The notes beneath the pieces were generated by a model. That model ran no database searches. It saw nothing but the letters and a program-made list of their open reading frames with translations, and was not told where the DNA came from. Both the position numbers and the translations under genes were made by a program. This document shows, in pieces, positions 50,801 to 59,072 of a stretch of 64,000 nucleotides of DNA; the stretch's first letter is position 1; the number at the start of each line of letters is the position of its first letter. Source of the DNA: an uncultured Clostridia bacterium (lineage in GTDB: Bacteria > Bacillota > Clostridia > Oscillospirales > Ruminococcaceae); assembly GCA_947089135.1 (NCBI GenBank), contig CAMUJF010000005.1:62001-126000 (forward strand), given 5' to 3'.

Positions 50801-52219
50801 TATGCGTGCAGGTATCTTCCTGTCAGGATCTACAAAAGTTTGAAATGTATCTTCAATTTCAAGACCCTTTACTCTTACCGCACCTATCTCAATTATCCTG
50901 TCACCCTGCGCGCTGAAACCGGTGGTCTCAATATCGAAAACGATCACCTCTCCGTTCAGGGAAACGTCCTTGAACACGTTGACAGCATTAGTCCTGTCAT
51001 TTACCGAGTACGCCTCACAGCCGTATATGACTTTGAAGTCACCGCCGTTCTTTCGTATCTTTGCAGCAGCCGAAGCCGCTTCGGGAAATGCTTGAGCAAC
51101 ACCGTGGTCTGTGATAGCCATAGCGGTGTGTCCCCACGAATATGCTCTTTCAACAAGCTTTGAAGCAGGAGTTATCGCGTCCATCGCGGACATATTTGTG
51201 TGGAGATGAAGTTCAACGCGCTTTTCCTCGGCAATGTCCTTGCGTTCTGTTTTAACGACCTGCATGATATCGTTGGCTTTTATCACAAATTCATTGTCAA
51301 AAGTGTCAAAATCGGCTTTGCCTTTGAGAAGAACAGTACCGCCCTTTTTAAACGCCGCAAGAACATTTTCGTCCTCCTTGTTCTCAAAGCTTTTAACAGA
51401 AATTGAACTTGTATAATCTGTTATACTCATTGACACCACGCGCTTTTCGCCGTTTTTGGTTCGTATCTCCTTTTCGGAATAATCAAAAACATCTCCCCAC
51501 ACGGTAATATTGTTCATCTTGCTCGTAATGTCAGAGATATTAGTAACAGGCGAATCTATTGTCCTGCCCTTGATAAGTTTTGCGCCGTCTTTAAGAATAG
51601 GAAGGTCTTTAAAGTCAATTGTAATAACAGGTTCCTTCGGAACAGATTGTATCCCTCTGCCGTCCATATACCGTTCTTCCAGAGGTACCTCCCTCGGAGC
51701 AGGCATTTCCGAAATTACCTGAGCCATTCTTTCAGCATAATCGTCTTCGGCAGGCTGAAAATTCCCCTCCTCCAGAACAACTTTGATATTTGCAGAAAAA
51801 ACCTCTCTTATAAGCTTTTCAAGCTCGGTATCGGCTCCCGCCTTTTTCAGAGTACCGCAGCCCGCACCGTTAACATTTACAGTAACTGTATTATCACTGA
51901 AAGCATAATCCGCATTATCGAGGTGACCATTGACAACGTACAGTCTGCGCTTTAACATTGACACAATATCCGGCATACATTTTTCATTAAAAAGAGCAGG
52001 ACTGTAGCGGCAGTTTAATGTAAATGCACCGATACCCAGATTATTTTTCATTGACTTTTCAAAATCAATTACATAATCGTATTTCTGCACCTGTTCGTAT
52101 GATGCAAATACCGTCAGTTCGCGTTTTTTTTCATTATGAACAAGCTTCAGAGCCTCTCCTCTGCCAATAGAATTTGGTATGTCCGAAATAAAGTCGGAAA
52201 AAAGTTCCTTTATAAGCAT
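47885..52219 (-). CDS. polC: DNA polymerase III alpha subunit, PolC type
   Basis: About 1444 residues (1477 if the upstream TTG 52318 is used). The Gram-positive replicase: N-terminal domain, OB fold (ITVWGDVFDYSE...), split PHP domain beginning ELHLHTNMSAMDAIT, an inserted DEDDh proofreading exonuclease (VFDIETTGF), then a palm with PDIDLNFSGEYQ, a zinc site (CPNC/CEKC) and duplicated HhH C-terminus. ATG 52219 (MLIKELFSDF) is chosen because the 100 bp before it look like a structured leader; TTG 52318 and ATG 52231 are alternatives. It is the last gene of the pyrH-to-polC unit. Confidence 0.94.
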   Translation of the reverse strand: MLIKELFSDFISDIPNSIGRGEALKLVHNEKKRELTVFASYEQVQKYDYVIDFEKSMKNNLGIGAFTLNCRYSPALFNEKCMPDIVSMLKRRLYVVNGHLDNADYAFSDNTVTVNVNGAGCGTLKKAGADTELEKLIREVFSANIKVVLEEGNFQPAEDDYAERMAQVISEMPAPREVPLEERYMDGRGIQSVPKEPVITIDFKDLPILKDGAKLIKGRTIDSPVTNISDITSKMNNITVWGDVFDYSEKEIRTKNGEKRVVSMSITDYTSSISVKSFENKEDENVLAAFKKGGTVLLKGKADFDTFDNEFVIKANDIMQVVKTERKDIAEEKRVELHLHTNMSAMDAITPASKLVERAYSWGHTAMAITDHGVAQAFPEAASAAAKIRKNGGDFKVIYGCEAYSVNDRTNAVNVFKDVSLNGEVIVFDIETTGFSAQGDRIIEIGAVRVKGLEIEDTFQTFVDPDRKIPARITELTSITDDMVKGAPSQEEAIKKFIEFCGQAPVLIAHNASFDCSFITAGCERYGINFSFSTIDTVKMSRSMLPHLKKHKLDYVAKELGLGDFNHHRADDDAKILARIYIVLIGRLIAEHKISNISEINKCVLNVDPRSLRSYHQIILVKNAIGLKNLYKLISYGNIKYYKRNPRIPISELMAHRDGLIVGSACEAGEVFSAVKDGHPWESIKETARFYDYLEIQPIENNSFLIRDSEYPNINSEEDLRDLNRKIVKLGEELNIPVVATCDVHFMDKADGIFRKILTYQKFKDAGDQAPLYFRTTDEMLEEFSYLGKEKAYEVVVTNTNKIADMVSPDVVPIPPGTFTPEIPGAEEDLERISWERCKSIYGDPIPELVAKRLDRELTSIIKHGFAVLYMIAQKLVANSNEHGYQVGSRGSVGSSFVASMAGISEVNPLSPHYVCPNCKHSIFITDGSVGSGYDLPPKDCEKCGTPYNRDGHDIPFETFLGFDGDKAPDIDLNFSGEYQTFAHKYTEELFGKDNVFKAGTIGTVADKTAYGYVKHYLDERGEIASKAEINRLTIGCTGVKRTTGQHPGGMVVVPSKFEVYDFTPVQHPAEDPNSIFTTTHFDFHSLHDTILKLDELGHDVPTLYKHLEDMTGRKTGDIFPGDEKVISLCTSTEALGVRPEDIDCETGTLAIPEMGTPFVRGMLIEAKPKNFSDLLQISGLSHGTDVWLGNAQELIKENICTISDVIGTRDSIMTYLIYHGLDPKLSFKIMEITRKGNAPKLLTEEMKQDMLAHDVPQWYIDSCLKIKYMFPKAHAAAYVTAAMKLGWYKVYEPLAFYATIFTVRGEDFDAETAVQGREAVKFKISELRNKGNERTAKESSTYDMLMIVNEMMARGFEFLPIDIYKSDAEKYKIEDGKLRLPFCSAKGVGVNAAKAIYDAVQEGDLLSIDELQERSGATKSVIETLESIGALEALPKSNQISLF

Positions 52220-52350
52220 CTTTGTGACCATTTTTCCGACAGGAAAAATGTGTCCTCCTTCCTTTAGACGTTTTGTGGTTTCGCGAAGCGAAATTCCGAG
52301 CTTTAGCGAGGAAAACAAAACTCGCAGTTTAAAAATTTATTTTTAAACAT
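52220..52350 (-). promoter_or_regulatory. structured leader of polC with a 15-codon ORF
   Basis: An ATG at 52350, eight bases after AGGAGT (which overlaps the ispG stop), opens a 15-codon frame ending at 52303. Two hairpins follow: TTTCGC-loop-GCGAAA (52279-52293) and CATTTTTCC-TGTC-GGAAAAATG (52229-52250). A perfect AGGAGG (52254-52259) precedes the second. If that hairpin forms, AGGAGG comes to about 12 nt from ATG 52219. It may be a small regulatory peptide and RNA switch, or a frameshifted original N-terminus of PolC. Confidence 0.5.
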
Positions 52351-52361
52351 TTCACCGACTC

Positions 52362-53399
52362 CTAAAGTTTTTCTATTTCCTTTAAAAGCTCTGCCAGTAT
52401 GTCATCTTCGGGTATCTTGCGCACTACCTCACCTTTTCGGAAAAGTACTGCGCAACCGTCTCCGCCTGCAATACCCACATCAGCTTCACGTGCTTCGCCG
52501 GGACCGTTCACCACACAGCCCATTACTGCCACGGTTATGTCCTTGTCAATGTACCTGATCGACTCTTCAACTTTTTCAGCAAGTGAAATAAGGTCTATCT
52601 TAGTGCGCCCGCAGGTAGGACAGGAAACAAGCTTTACACCGCTGCTCCTGCCGACTGCGGACAAAATATCCTTTGCCGCATAAATTTCCTCAACCGGGTC
52701 TGCGGTGAGAGAAACGCGAATAGTTTCCCCTATCCCGTCAGCAAGCAAGGAACCTATTCCCACTGCGGATTTTATTATGCCCATTCGCTTTGTACCTGCC
52801 TCAGTAACTCCCAAATGGAGCGGATAATCAGTCTGCTCAGCAAGAAGCCGATATCCTTTTATCATAGTGGGAACGTCCGAGGACTTTATGGAAATAACAA
52901 TATCGTGAAAATCGCACCGCTCCAGAAGCTCCGCATGGCGAAGTGCGCTCTCGCAAAGAGCCTCCGCCGTGGGTGAACCGTACTTTGCAAGAATATCCTT
53001 TTCCAGAGAGCCGGAATTTACCCCTATCCTTATAGGGACATTTTTTTCGGTACAAACCTTTGCCACAGCCTTTACCCTGTCAAAGTTCCCAATATTTCCG
53101 GGATTTATCCGTATTTTGTCGATACCCGCAGAAACGCTTTCCAAAGCAAGCTTGTAATCGAAATGAATATCCGCCACAAGAGGTATTTTCACCGCGCTTT
53201 TTATGGCAGGAATAAGCCGTACCGCCTCCATGTTGGGAATTGCCGCGCGGATTATCTCGCAGCCCGCTTCTTCAAGCTCTGTCGCCTGACGGACACTTCC
53301 CTCAATATCGCTTGCAGGGACGTTAAGCATGGATTGTATGTAAATTTTTTTACCGCCCAGTGTATAGTTTCCAACCTTTACAGCGTGTACAGAACGCAT
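52362..53399 (-). CDS. ispG: 4-hydroxy-3-methylbut-2-enyl diphosphate synthase
   Basis: A 345-residue iron-sulfur enzyme (GcpE) for the sixth step of the MEP isoprenoid pathway. TIM-barrel motifs are VADIHFDYKLAL, RINPGNIG, IRIGVNSGSLE; cluster-ligand Cys residues are in VSCPTCGR and GCVVNGPGEA. Length is that of short bacterial forms. Lies between the M24 peptidase and polC; dxr and uppS of the same pathway are in the same cluster. Confidence 0.96.
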   Translation of the reverse strand: MRSVHAVKVGNYTLGGKKIYIQSMLNVPASDIEGSVRQATELEEAGCEIIRAAIPNMEAVRLIPAIKSAVKIPLVADIHFDYKLALESVSAGIDKIRINPGNIGNFDRVKAVAKVCTEKNVPIRIGVNSGSLEKDILAKYGSPTAEALCESALRHAELLERCDFHDIVISIKSSDVPTMIKGYRLLAEQTDYPLHLGVTEAGTKRMGIIKSAVGIGSLLADGIGETIRVSLTADPVEEIYAAKDILSAVGRSSGVKLVSCPTCGRTKIDLISLAEKVEESIRYIDKDITVAVMGCVVNGPGEAREADVGIAGGDGCAVLFRKGEVVRKIPEDDILAELLKEIEKL

Positions 53400-53412
53400 A
53401 TTATACCGCCTT

Positions 53413-54102
53413 TCATAGTTCCTTTAATTTATTTCCCGAAAAATAATAAATATTTTCTTTTTTATAGCCGTACATCGAAGTCGGTACGCTTATATGCGGC
53501 TCAAAAGTGAAGTATCCAACCTCCGAAAGCTGTGTTTTATTTCCATTTTCTATGTAGATACGTTCATTCTTATCCTTGACAATAGAGTGACCCAAATTCT
53601 CCATAAAATCAAGGTTAACAAAACCGCTGCCGGTTATCATACCGTTTATGTGATAATACAACTCTTCAAATGAAGTCCGCGGCGTAACGAATTCCATCAA
53701 TTCACGGTGCAGACATTCCTCCATAAGCAAGCCGCCGCGCCATTCCGCATTTTTTATCTCGTCTATATGCCCAATAACGGAACCGTTTTCAATAACGACA
53801 GTCCGAGCGTAATCTCCCCAGATATTGTTATTCTGCGGACTAAGGTCAATAGTAATGATATCGTCACTTCCGATAAGCCTGTCCGACGTAACATACTCCC
53901 TGCCGGATACAGATACAGCAGTCTCGTCGCCTGAAAACACAAATGCGCCTATATCCCAGTACCAGAAAGAGTCTGCACCCAATGACATCATTTTATCCTC
54001 GCAAAGCTCTCTTACGTCAGTAAGCTTTATTCCTGGTGCTATAACCGTTTTTATGTATGACATTGTTTCTTTTGCGATATCTTGTACGTTTTTATATTCC
54101 AT
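53413..54102 (-). CDS. M24-family metallopeptidase (Xaa-Pro/aminopeptidase-like)
   Basis: A 229-residue pita-bread-fold protein. The five metal ligands are visible: Asp in ITIDLSP and GDYARTV, His in NLGHSI, Glu in FTFEPHI and KKENIYYF. It lacks the N-terminal domain of full prolidases, so it is a single-domain M24 enzyme closer to methionine aminopeptidase-like stand-alone forms. Substrate unknown. It sits between a GNAT gene and ispG, an unusual insertion in the isoprenoid cluster. Confidence 0.8.
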   Translation of the reverse strand: MEYKNVQDIAKETMSYIKTVIAPGIKLTDVRELCEDKMMSLGADSFWYWDIGAFVFSGDETAVSVSGREYVTSDRLIGSDDIITIDLSPQNNNIWGDYARTVVIENGSVIGHIDEIKNAEWRGGLLMEECLHRELMEFVTPRTSFEELYYHINGMITGSGFVNLDFMENLGHSIVKDKNERIYIENGNKTQLSEVGYFTFEPHISVPTSMYGYKKENIYYFSGNKLKEL

Positions 54103-54118
54103 AGCGTCTCCTTATATT

Positions 54119-54610
54119 TCAAAGCGTATTATCAGAATTAATGGCTATCCTCATATTATGATATTTTGACACCGAATCTTTAAATCCAAGCGATTTATAC
54201 AAACTGTAACCCGAATCGGTAGCTTTCAGCTCCACAAAGTCAAGTCCCATTTTTTCGGCATCATCAAGCAGCATTTTCAGCAGCTTTCCCGCAAGACCTT
54301 TTCTCCTATGATCGGGCTTTGTGTAAACATTCATCACAGTACCAACAAAACCGTTGATAAAAGACGGATTTGACGGCTTCTCGGAAACTGTCAGAAAGCA
54401 GCAACTTACCGTCTCATTTTCTGATTTAGCCGTGTACACAAAGCAGTCCTTGTTCAAATGCCTGCGAAAGTACTCAGGCAGCTTTTCGGAAATTTTATCA
54501 AGCTGTTCCTGCGGAATAGTAACATAGTCCTCAAGCAGATATGCTGTTCTAAGTCCAATCAATGAAGCTATATCGGACATTTCAGCTTTTTCAAAAATAA
54601 TATCAGCCAT
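54119..54610 (-). CDS. GNAT-family N-acetyltransferase
   Basis: A 163-residue acetyltransferase with motif A VYTKPDHRRKGLAGKLLKML and a downstream LVELKATDSGYSLYKSLGF (motif B). It belongs to the RimI-like group. ATG 54610 ends at the PH-like gene. Substrate unknown; position in the operon suggests expression with rseP and ispG only. Confidence 0.82.
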   Translation of the reverse strand: MADIIFEKAEMSDIASLIGLRTAYLLEDYVTIPQEQLDKISEKLPEYFRRHLNKDCFVYTAKSENETVSCCFLTVSEKPSNPSFINGFVGTVMNVYTKPDHRRKGLAGKLLKMLLDDAEKMGLDFVELKATDSGYSLYKSLGFKDSVSKYHNMRIAINSDNTL

Positions 54611-54621
54611 TTTTCATATAC

Positions 54622-55047
54622 TTACAGCTTATTCTTCTTTGCTTCAAGAATCTCAAGCATTTTTTCTGTATTCAGTTCCTGATTCGGCAGCTTCGAACCT
54701 GCCACCTTAGGCGCAAGCTGAAATTTCACCGTCCGCTTTTTACCGTCGTCGAAAACCAATGTAACAACTTTCTGACCAAAGAGCATGGACTTTATTTTTA
54801 TCTGAACAATATCCTCCATATTGTAGGCAGCGGACTCGTCGCTGATAGTATGGTACTTGCAGCAAACGAACCGCCCCATATCGGTTACCCCCGCGTAACC
54901 TGTAATAATATCACTGCTGCTTGCAAAAAAGCCCGTTGACTTGAAAAGACAGTACACCGCCGTTTCAAGTTGTTCTCCACCTATAAGAAGCTCGCCGAGA
55001 GCTGAGTTCATTTCCTCTTCGCTGTATTTTTTGGTAAAGCTGCTCAT
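54622..55047 (-). CDS. hypothetical PH-like-domain protein
   Basis: A 141-residue protein, mostly beta-strand. MSSFTKKYSEEEMNSALGELLIGGE leads into strands with AYCLFKSTGFFASS-like and FVCCKYHTISDESAAYNMEDIVQIKI, then VTLVFDDGKKRTVKFQLAP and a C-terminal helix. The pattern is like a bacterial pleckstrin-homology fold, but I cannot name the family. Codirectional with rseP (14-bp gap). Confidence 0.5.
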   Translation of the reverse strand: MSSFTKKYSEEEMNSALGELLIGGEQLETAVYCLFKSTGFFASSSDIITGYAGVTDMGRFVCCKYHTISDESAAYNMEDIVQIKIKSMLFGQKVVTLVFDDGKKRTVKFQLAPKVAGSKLPNQELNTEKMLEILEAKKNKL

Positions 55048-55061
55048 TTTTTATCCCCCGA

Positions 55062-56105
55062 TTATTTTACAAATATATTTTTAACATCGTTAAAAGTAAC
55101 AAATATCATCAGCAGCATCAACGCCGCAAATCCCACAAAATGTATCATACCCTCGGTTTCCGCTTTCAAAGCCTTGCGCCGTATCGCCTCTATAATAAGA
55201 AAGACAAACCGTCCTCCGTCCAACGCAGGAAGCGGAAGCAGGTTAAAAATACCGATATTTATCGTCACCAGAGTGGCAATATCCAGAATAAAACTGAAAT
55301 CAAAACCGCTTTTTTCTGTAACGTCCCCAATGACCGTGACTATCCCCACCGGACCCTGCAAATCGTTAAGCCCATACTTTCCGACAATTATGTCCCTCAA
55401 AGACATAAGAACAATCCTGCCGTAATAAACAGCATTTTTAAACCCGTAAGGAATGATATTTGCGGGAGTTGCCTTTTCCTTAAGCACCTTGAAATCATAG
55501 ATCAAAGTATTTTTTCCCGTTTCCTTATCGGTTTCCATTGCAAATTTTACGCCGTTTACCGTCACCTTTTCGCCGTTCCGCATTACCACAAAATCAACAA
55601 CGCCGTCCTCGTCGTTTCCGAGCTGATAGGTAATGTCCTTTACCGAAAAGATATGAACGCCGTTTATTTTCGTGATCTCGTCACCAAGCTGTAAACCATA
55701 CCGGGAACTTGCAGCGTCCTCGGAAAACCAAACTATCTGCGTGGATACCGCACCGCCCTCCACAAGAATAAGAATTACCGAAAGAATAAAACCGAGAATA
55801 AGGTTCATTACCGCACCCGCCACAATAGTAGCCATTCTCGCCCACACAGGCTTTTGACGGAACGAATCAGGCGTATCACGCTCCTCGTCCTCACCCATTG
55901 CACAGAATCCTCCTATAGGAAGCAGTCTCACGGTGTAAAGGGTATCACCTTTCTGCTTTTTGAATATCGCGGGACCCATCCCTATTGCAAATTCATCAAC
56001 TCTTATACCGCAAAGCTTTGCAACGGTGAAATGTCCCAACTCGTGAATAATTATTATAAGGCAAAAAAACACGGCGGCAATTAAAATTGAAAGAAAAGTA
56101 TTCAT
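55062..56105 (-). CDS. rseP: site-2 protease RseP family
   Basis: A 347-residue membrane zinc protease that cuts regulatory substrates inside the membrane. HELGH at 21-25 binds zinc, and LLPLPALDGGRFVFL near residue 285 supplies the third ligand. One PDZ domain is between them (about 115-190). Four hydrophobic helices. ATG 56105 (MNTFLSIL) is used; six extra codons precede it. Placed after dxr as in most bacteria. Confidence 0.94.
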   Translation of the reverse strand: MNTFLSILIAAVFFCLIIIIHELGHFTVAKLCGIRVDEFAIGMGPAIFKKQKGDTLYTVRLLPIGGFCAMGEDEERDTPDSFRQKPVWARMATIVAGAVMNLILGFILSVILILVEGGAVSTQIVWFSEDAASSRYGLQLGDEITKINGVHIFSVKDITYQLGNDEDGVVDFVVMRNGEKVTVNGVKFAMETDKETGKNTLIYDFKVLKEKATPANIIPYGFKNAVYYGRIVLMSLRDIIVGKYGLNDLQGPVGIVTVIGDVTEKSGFDFSFILDIATLVTINIGIFNLLPLPALDGGRFVFLIIEAIRRKALKAETEGMIHFVGFAALMLLMIFVTFNDVKNIFVK

Positions 56106-56123
56106 AAAACCTCGCTTACACAT

Positions 56124-57269
56124 TTAATAATTTATTTCGTTATATACAAAATTTCGTGCAGCCATTTCGGCTCTTTTGATGTCCTCGTAAGTATCAAATG
56201 GCATTTCGGGAATCCTGTCAAGAGATTTTCTTACCAACTCCCCGATCTTAAGGAACGATATCTCTCTGTTAAGGAACAATGTTACCGCTTCTTCGTTTAC
56301 AGCATTCACAACGCATGGATACGCTCCTCCACGGTTTATCGCCTCAATGCAGCCGCTGAGACAGTCAAATGTTTCAAAATCCGGCTTGAAAAAAGTAAGC
56401 GTTCCATAGTCCGTAAGGGACAACGGCTTTACATCACATTCTGCCCTCTCAGGGTACAAAAGCGCGTACTGAATAGGTATTTTCATATCGGGTACACCCA
56501 TCTGCGCGATTACCGAACGATCCTTGAACTCCACGGCGGAATGAACAACGCTTTCACGGTTCACAACTATCTCAATATTTCTCGGATTTACCCCGAAAAG
56601 CCACCTTGCCTCGATAAATTCCAATCCTTTGTTCATAAGCGTAGCGGAGTCAATAGTTATTTTATTTCCCATAGACCAGTTAGGGTGGTTGAGAGCCTGC
56701 TCAACAGTAACGTCCTCAAGCTCGTACTTTTTCAAACCGAAAAACGGTCCGCCCGAAGCCGTGAGAATAATTTTGTTGACCTGCTTGGAATCATTCCCCT
56801 GCAAACACTGAAATATCGCAGAATGCTCGCTGTCTATCGGATATATCCTCACACCGTTTTTTTCCGCCTCTGACATAACGATATGCCCTCCCGCAACAAG
56901 GGTCTCCTTGTTGGCAAGAGCCACATCCATGCCGTTTTCTATTGCCGTAAGAGTAGGAAGCAAGCCCACCATTCCAACCACAGCATTGACAAATAAGTCA
57001 GCGCTCTTGCCCGAAGCGATCTCGCACAGCCCCTCCATTCCGCACAGAACTTTTATTCCCGTATCGGCAAGCCGTTCCCGCATTTCAAGATAATGCTCGT
57101 CGCTGTAAACGCATACCTTTTCCACAGCAAACTCTCTCGCCTGGCTTTCCAGCAGAGCTGTGCTGCTGTATGCCGCTAAAGCTCTCACAGTAATATTATG
57201 CTTGCGGCAAACATCTAATGTCTGTTTCCCTATAGACCCGGTCGAACCGATCAAATTAATAGTTTTCAC
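56124..57269 (-). CDS. dxr: 1-deoxy-D-xylulose 5-phosphate reductoisomerase
   Basis: A 381-residue NADPH enzyme of the MEP pathway. Motifs: IGSTGSIGKQTLDV at the N-terminus, ANKETLVAGG, PIDSEHSAIFQCL, LTASGGPF and ATLMNKGLEFIEA, which hold the substrate and metal. GTG 57269 follows AAAGGAATTTTTGAA and gives the usual VKTINLIG start. A 178-bp leader with two hairpins separates it from cdsA. Confidence 0.96.
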   Translation of the reverse strand: MKTINLIGSTGSIGKQTLDVCRKHNITVRALAAYSSTALLESQAREFAVEKVCVYSDEHYLEMRERLADTGIKVLCGMEGLCEIASGKSADLFVNAVVGMVGLLPTLTAIENGMDVALANKETLVAGGHIVMSEAEKNGVRIYPIDSEHSAIFQCLQGNDSKQVNKIILTASGGPFFGLKKYELEDVTVEQALNHPNWSMGNKITIDSATLMNKGLEFIEARWLFGVNPRNIEIVVNRESVVHSAVEFKDRSVIAQMGVPDMKIPIQYALLYPERAECDVKPLSLTDYGTLTFFKPDFETFDCLSGCIEAINRGGAYPCVVNAVNEEAVTLFLNREISFLKIGELVRKSLDRIPEMPFDTYEDIKRAEMAARNFVYNEINY

Positions 57270-57310
57270 TTCAAAAATTCCTTTCATACTGAAAACTAAT
57301 CAAAAAGTAT

Positions 57311-57359
57311 ATAAAAAATCTGCGCAAAAACTTGCGTATATGTGTTTTTATGCAGATTT
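57311..57359 (-). terminator. intrinsic terminator/attenuator in the dxr leader
   Basis: Minus strand: AAATCTGC ... GCAGATTT arms (57352-57359 and 57316-57323), extended inward by AAAAAC/GTTTTT after a 2-base mismatch, then TTTTTT. It lies about 40 bp before the dxr start, so it either ends uppS-cdsA transcripts or is an attenuator. Confidence 0.7.
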
Positions 57360-57405
57360 CCTTGTCTTACACTTTTATCAGATTTTAGGAGCAAAACACA
57401 TATCA

Positions 57406-57429
57406 GGCGTACAAATTGTTTTGTACGCC
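57406..57429. promoter_or_regulatory. perfect 10-bp palindrome in the dxr leader
   Basis: GGCGTACAAA (57406-57415) and TTTGTACGCC (57420-57429) with a 4-base loop, 20 bp after the cdsA stop. No U-run. Could be an anti-terminator partner of the terminator downstream or an mRNA-stabilising stem. Confidence 0.55.
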
Positions 57430-57447
57430 CGATTTTCGTCCTAATTT

Positions 57448-58278
57448 TTAACTGAATAATGTAATATGGCTTAGCGTGAACATCATGAACGGAGCAACAA
57501 AAAGCACGCTGTCAAACCTGTCCATAAGCCCTCCGTGACCCGGCATGATATTGCCGAAATCCTTTATGCCGAACTGACGCTTTATCAGCGAGGCGGAAAG
57601 GTCTCCCACTATACCGAGAACACCACAAATAATTCCCATAAGCACAAGCCACAAGTAATTCACACTAAAGAACACTCCGAAATGTCCCATAACCAATCTA
57701 TACAGAAACGCATAAACTGCAAAAACCAATCCGACAGTTAAAACGCCTCCGATTGCCCCCTCAACAGTTTTTTTAGGAGATATTTCGGGACAAAGCTTGT
57801 GCTTTCCGAAAAATGTACCTACAAAATATGCACCGGAATCGCCCAGCCATGCTCCCGCAAGACACAAAATTACATAGCAGACCCCGTGTGTTGCGTCAAG
57901 ATTTTTAAGTGAAACGATACAGCACATTGACAGCGTGGAAAGAAGCGTTACCGCCAGCATACAGCATATCTTTTCAAAAGATATGGTCTTATGCTCCGCG
58001 ATATACCCGACAAACACAAGAAAAATACATGATGTGGAAACAATGTACTTCATTTCCATACCCTCAAATTCCGCAAGGAACGGCATAACCGCGGCAAAAA
58101 TAACACAAACGATGCTGTGGAATTTGTGCTTGATACAATCACAGGCGGTCAGAAGTTCATACAGCATAATAACGGCAATTGCAGAAACTGTTAGATTAAA
58201 AACAGGGGTAGTCGACAAAAACAGCACGCCTATCGCTATCGCTATTCCGATCACTGCTGTAATAATACGGGTACCCAT
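57448..58278 (-). CDS. cdsA: phosphatidate cytidylyltransferase
   Basis: A 276-residue protein with about eight membrane helices. It makes CDP-diacylglycerol from phosphatidate and CTP. Signature GAWLGDSGAYFVGTFFGKHKLCPEISPKKTVEGAIGG sits mid-protein and the C-terminal SLIKRQFGIKDFGNIMPGHGGLMDRFDS is intact. ATG 58278 is chosen over 58290, which overlaps the AAAAGGA site. Lies between uppS and dxr. Confidence 0.94.
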   Translation of the reverse strand: MGTRIITAVIGIAIAIGVLFLSTTPVFNLTVSAIAVIMLYELLTACDCIKHKFHSIVCVIFAAVMPFLAEFEGMEMKYIVSTSCIFLVFVGYIAEHKTISFEKICCMLAVTLLSTLSMCCIVSLKNLDATHGVCYVILCLAGAWLGDSGAYFVGTFFGKHKLCPEISPKKTVEGAIGGVLTVGLVFAVYAFLYRLVMGHFGVFFSVNYLWLVLMGIICGVLGIVGDLSASLIKRQFGIKDFGNIMPGHGGLMDRFDSVLFVAPFMMFTLSHITLFS

Positions 58279-58346
58279 TGTTAATATCATCCTTTTCCGT
58301 AAAATTTGCTTTTATTTTATGTATGAGATATCAGACTTTTAAAATG

Positions 58347-59072
58347 TCACACCCCGCCGAAGCGCCTTTTTCTTGAAGCAAAATCCTCAAGAGCTTTATC
58401 CAACTCTTTGGGAGTAAAATCAGGCCACAAAACGTCCGTAAAGTAAAATTCCGCGTAGGCAGACTGCCATATCAAAAAGTTTGACAGTCTTTTCTCACCG
58501 CTCGGACGTATTATCAGATCCGCATCGGGAATCCCTCCCGTATAGAGCAGTCCGGAAATAAGCGACTCATCAACGTCGGAATGTTTTATCTCCTTGTTTT
58601 CGACCATTGCTGCTATCCGCCTTGCCGCATGAACTATATCATCTCGTCCGCCGTAATTCATCGCAAGCAAGATCGTCATATCGTTAAAATTCTGGGACTC
58701 TTTTTCAAGTTCGGTCATTTTATCCGCCATTTCCTTGCCAAAAGCAGATTTATCGCCCAGAAAAATCAGACGAGTGTTTTCCTCGGCGTAATCGCTGACC
58801 TCGTCAATATACTCGCTGAAAAGCTTCATAAGCTCGTCTATCTCATCTTTAGGTCTGCTCCAGTTTTCCGTGGAAAACGCATAAAACGTAGCATACCGTA
58901 TGCCTATTTTCTTGCAGTAGCGTGCAATTTTCCTGAACGCCGAAGCTCCCTCGCGGTGTCCGAATTTTCTCGGCAGACCCCGCTTCTGCGCCCATCTGCC
59001 GTTTCCGTCCATAATAAAGCCTATATGGACGGGCAGCTTATTTTTATCAACAGTACTCAACCTATTCTCCAA
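58347..59072 (-). CDS. uppS: undecaprenyl diphosphate synthase
   Basis: A 241-residue cis-prenyltransferase giving the lipid carrier for cell-wall synthesis. GFIMDGNGRWA carries catalytic Asp22; YATFYAFSTENWSRP and LIIRPSGEKRLSNFLIWQSAYAEFYF are conserved. The TTG at 59072 is adjacent to the frr stop; a second TTG 12 bases later is an alternative. Followed by cdsA. Confidence 0.95.
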   Translation of the reverse strand: MENRLSTVDKNKLPVHIGFIMDGNGRWAQKRGLPRKFGHREGASAFRKIARYCKKIGIRYATFYAFSTENWSRPKDEIDELMKLFSEYIDEVSDYAEENTRLIFLGDKSAFGKEMADKMTELEKESQNFNDMTILLAMNYGGRDDIVHAARRIAAMVENKEIKHSDVDESLISGLLYTGGIPDADLIIRPSGEKRLSNFLIWQSAYAEFYFTDVLWPDFTPKELDKALEDFASRKRRFGGV

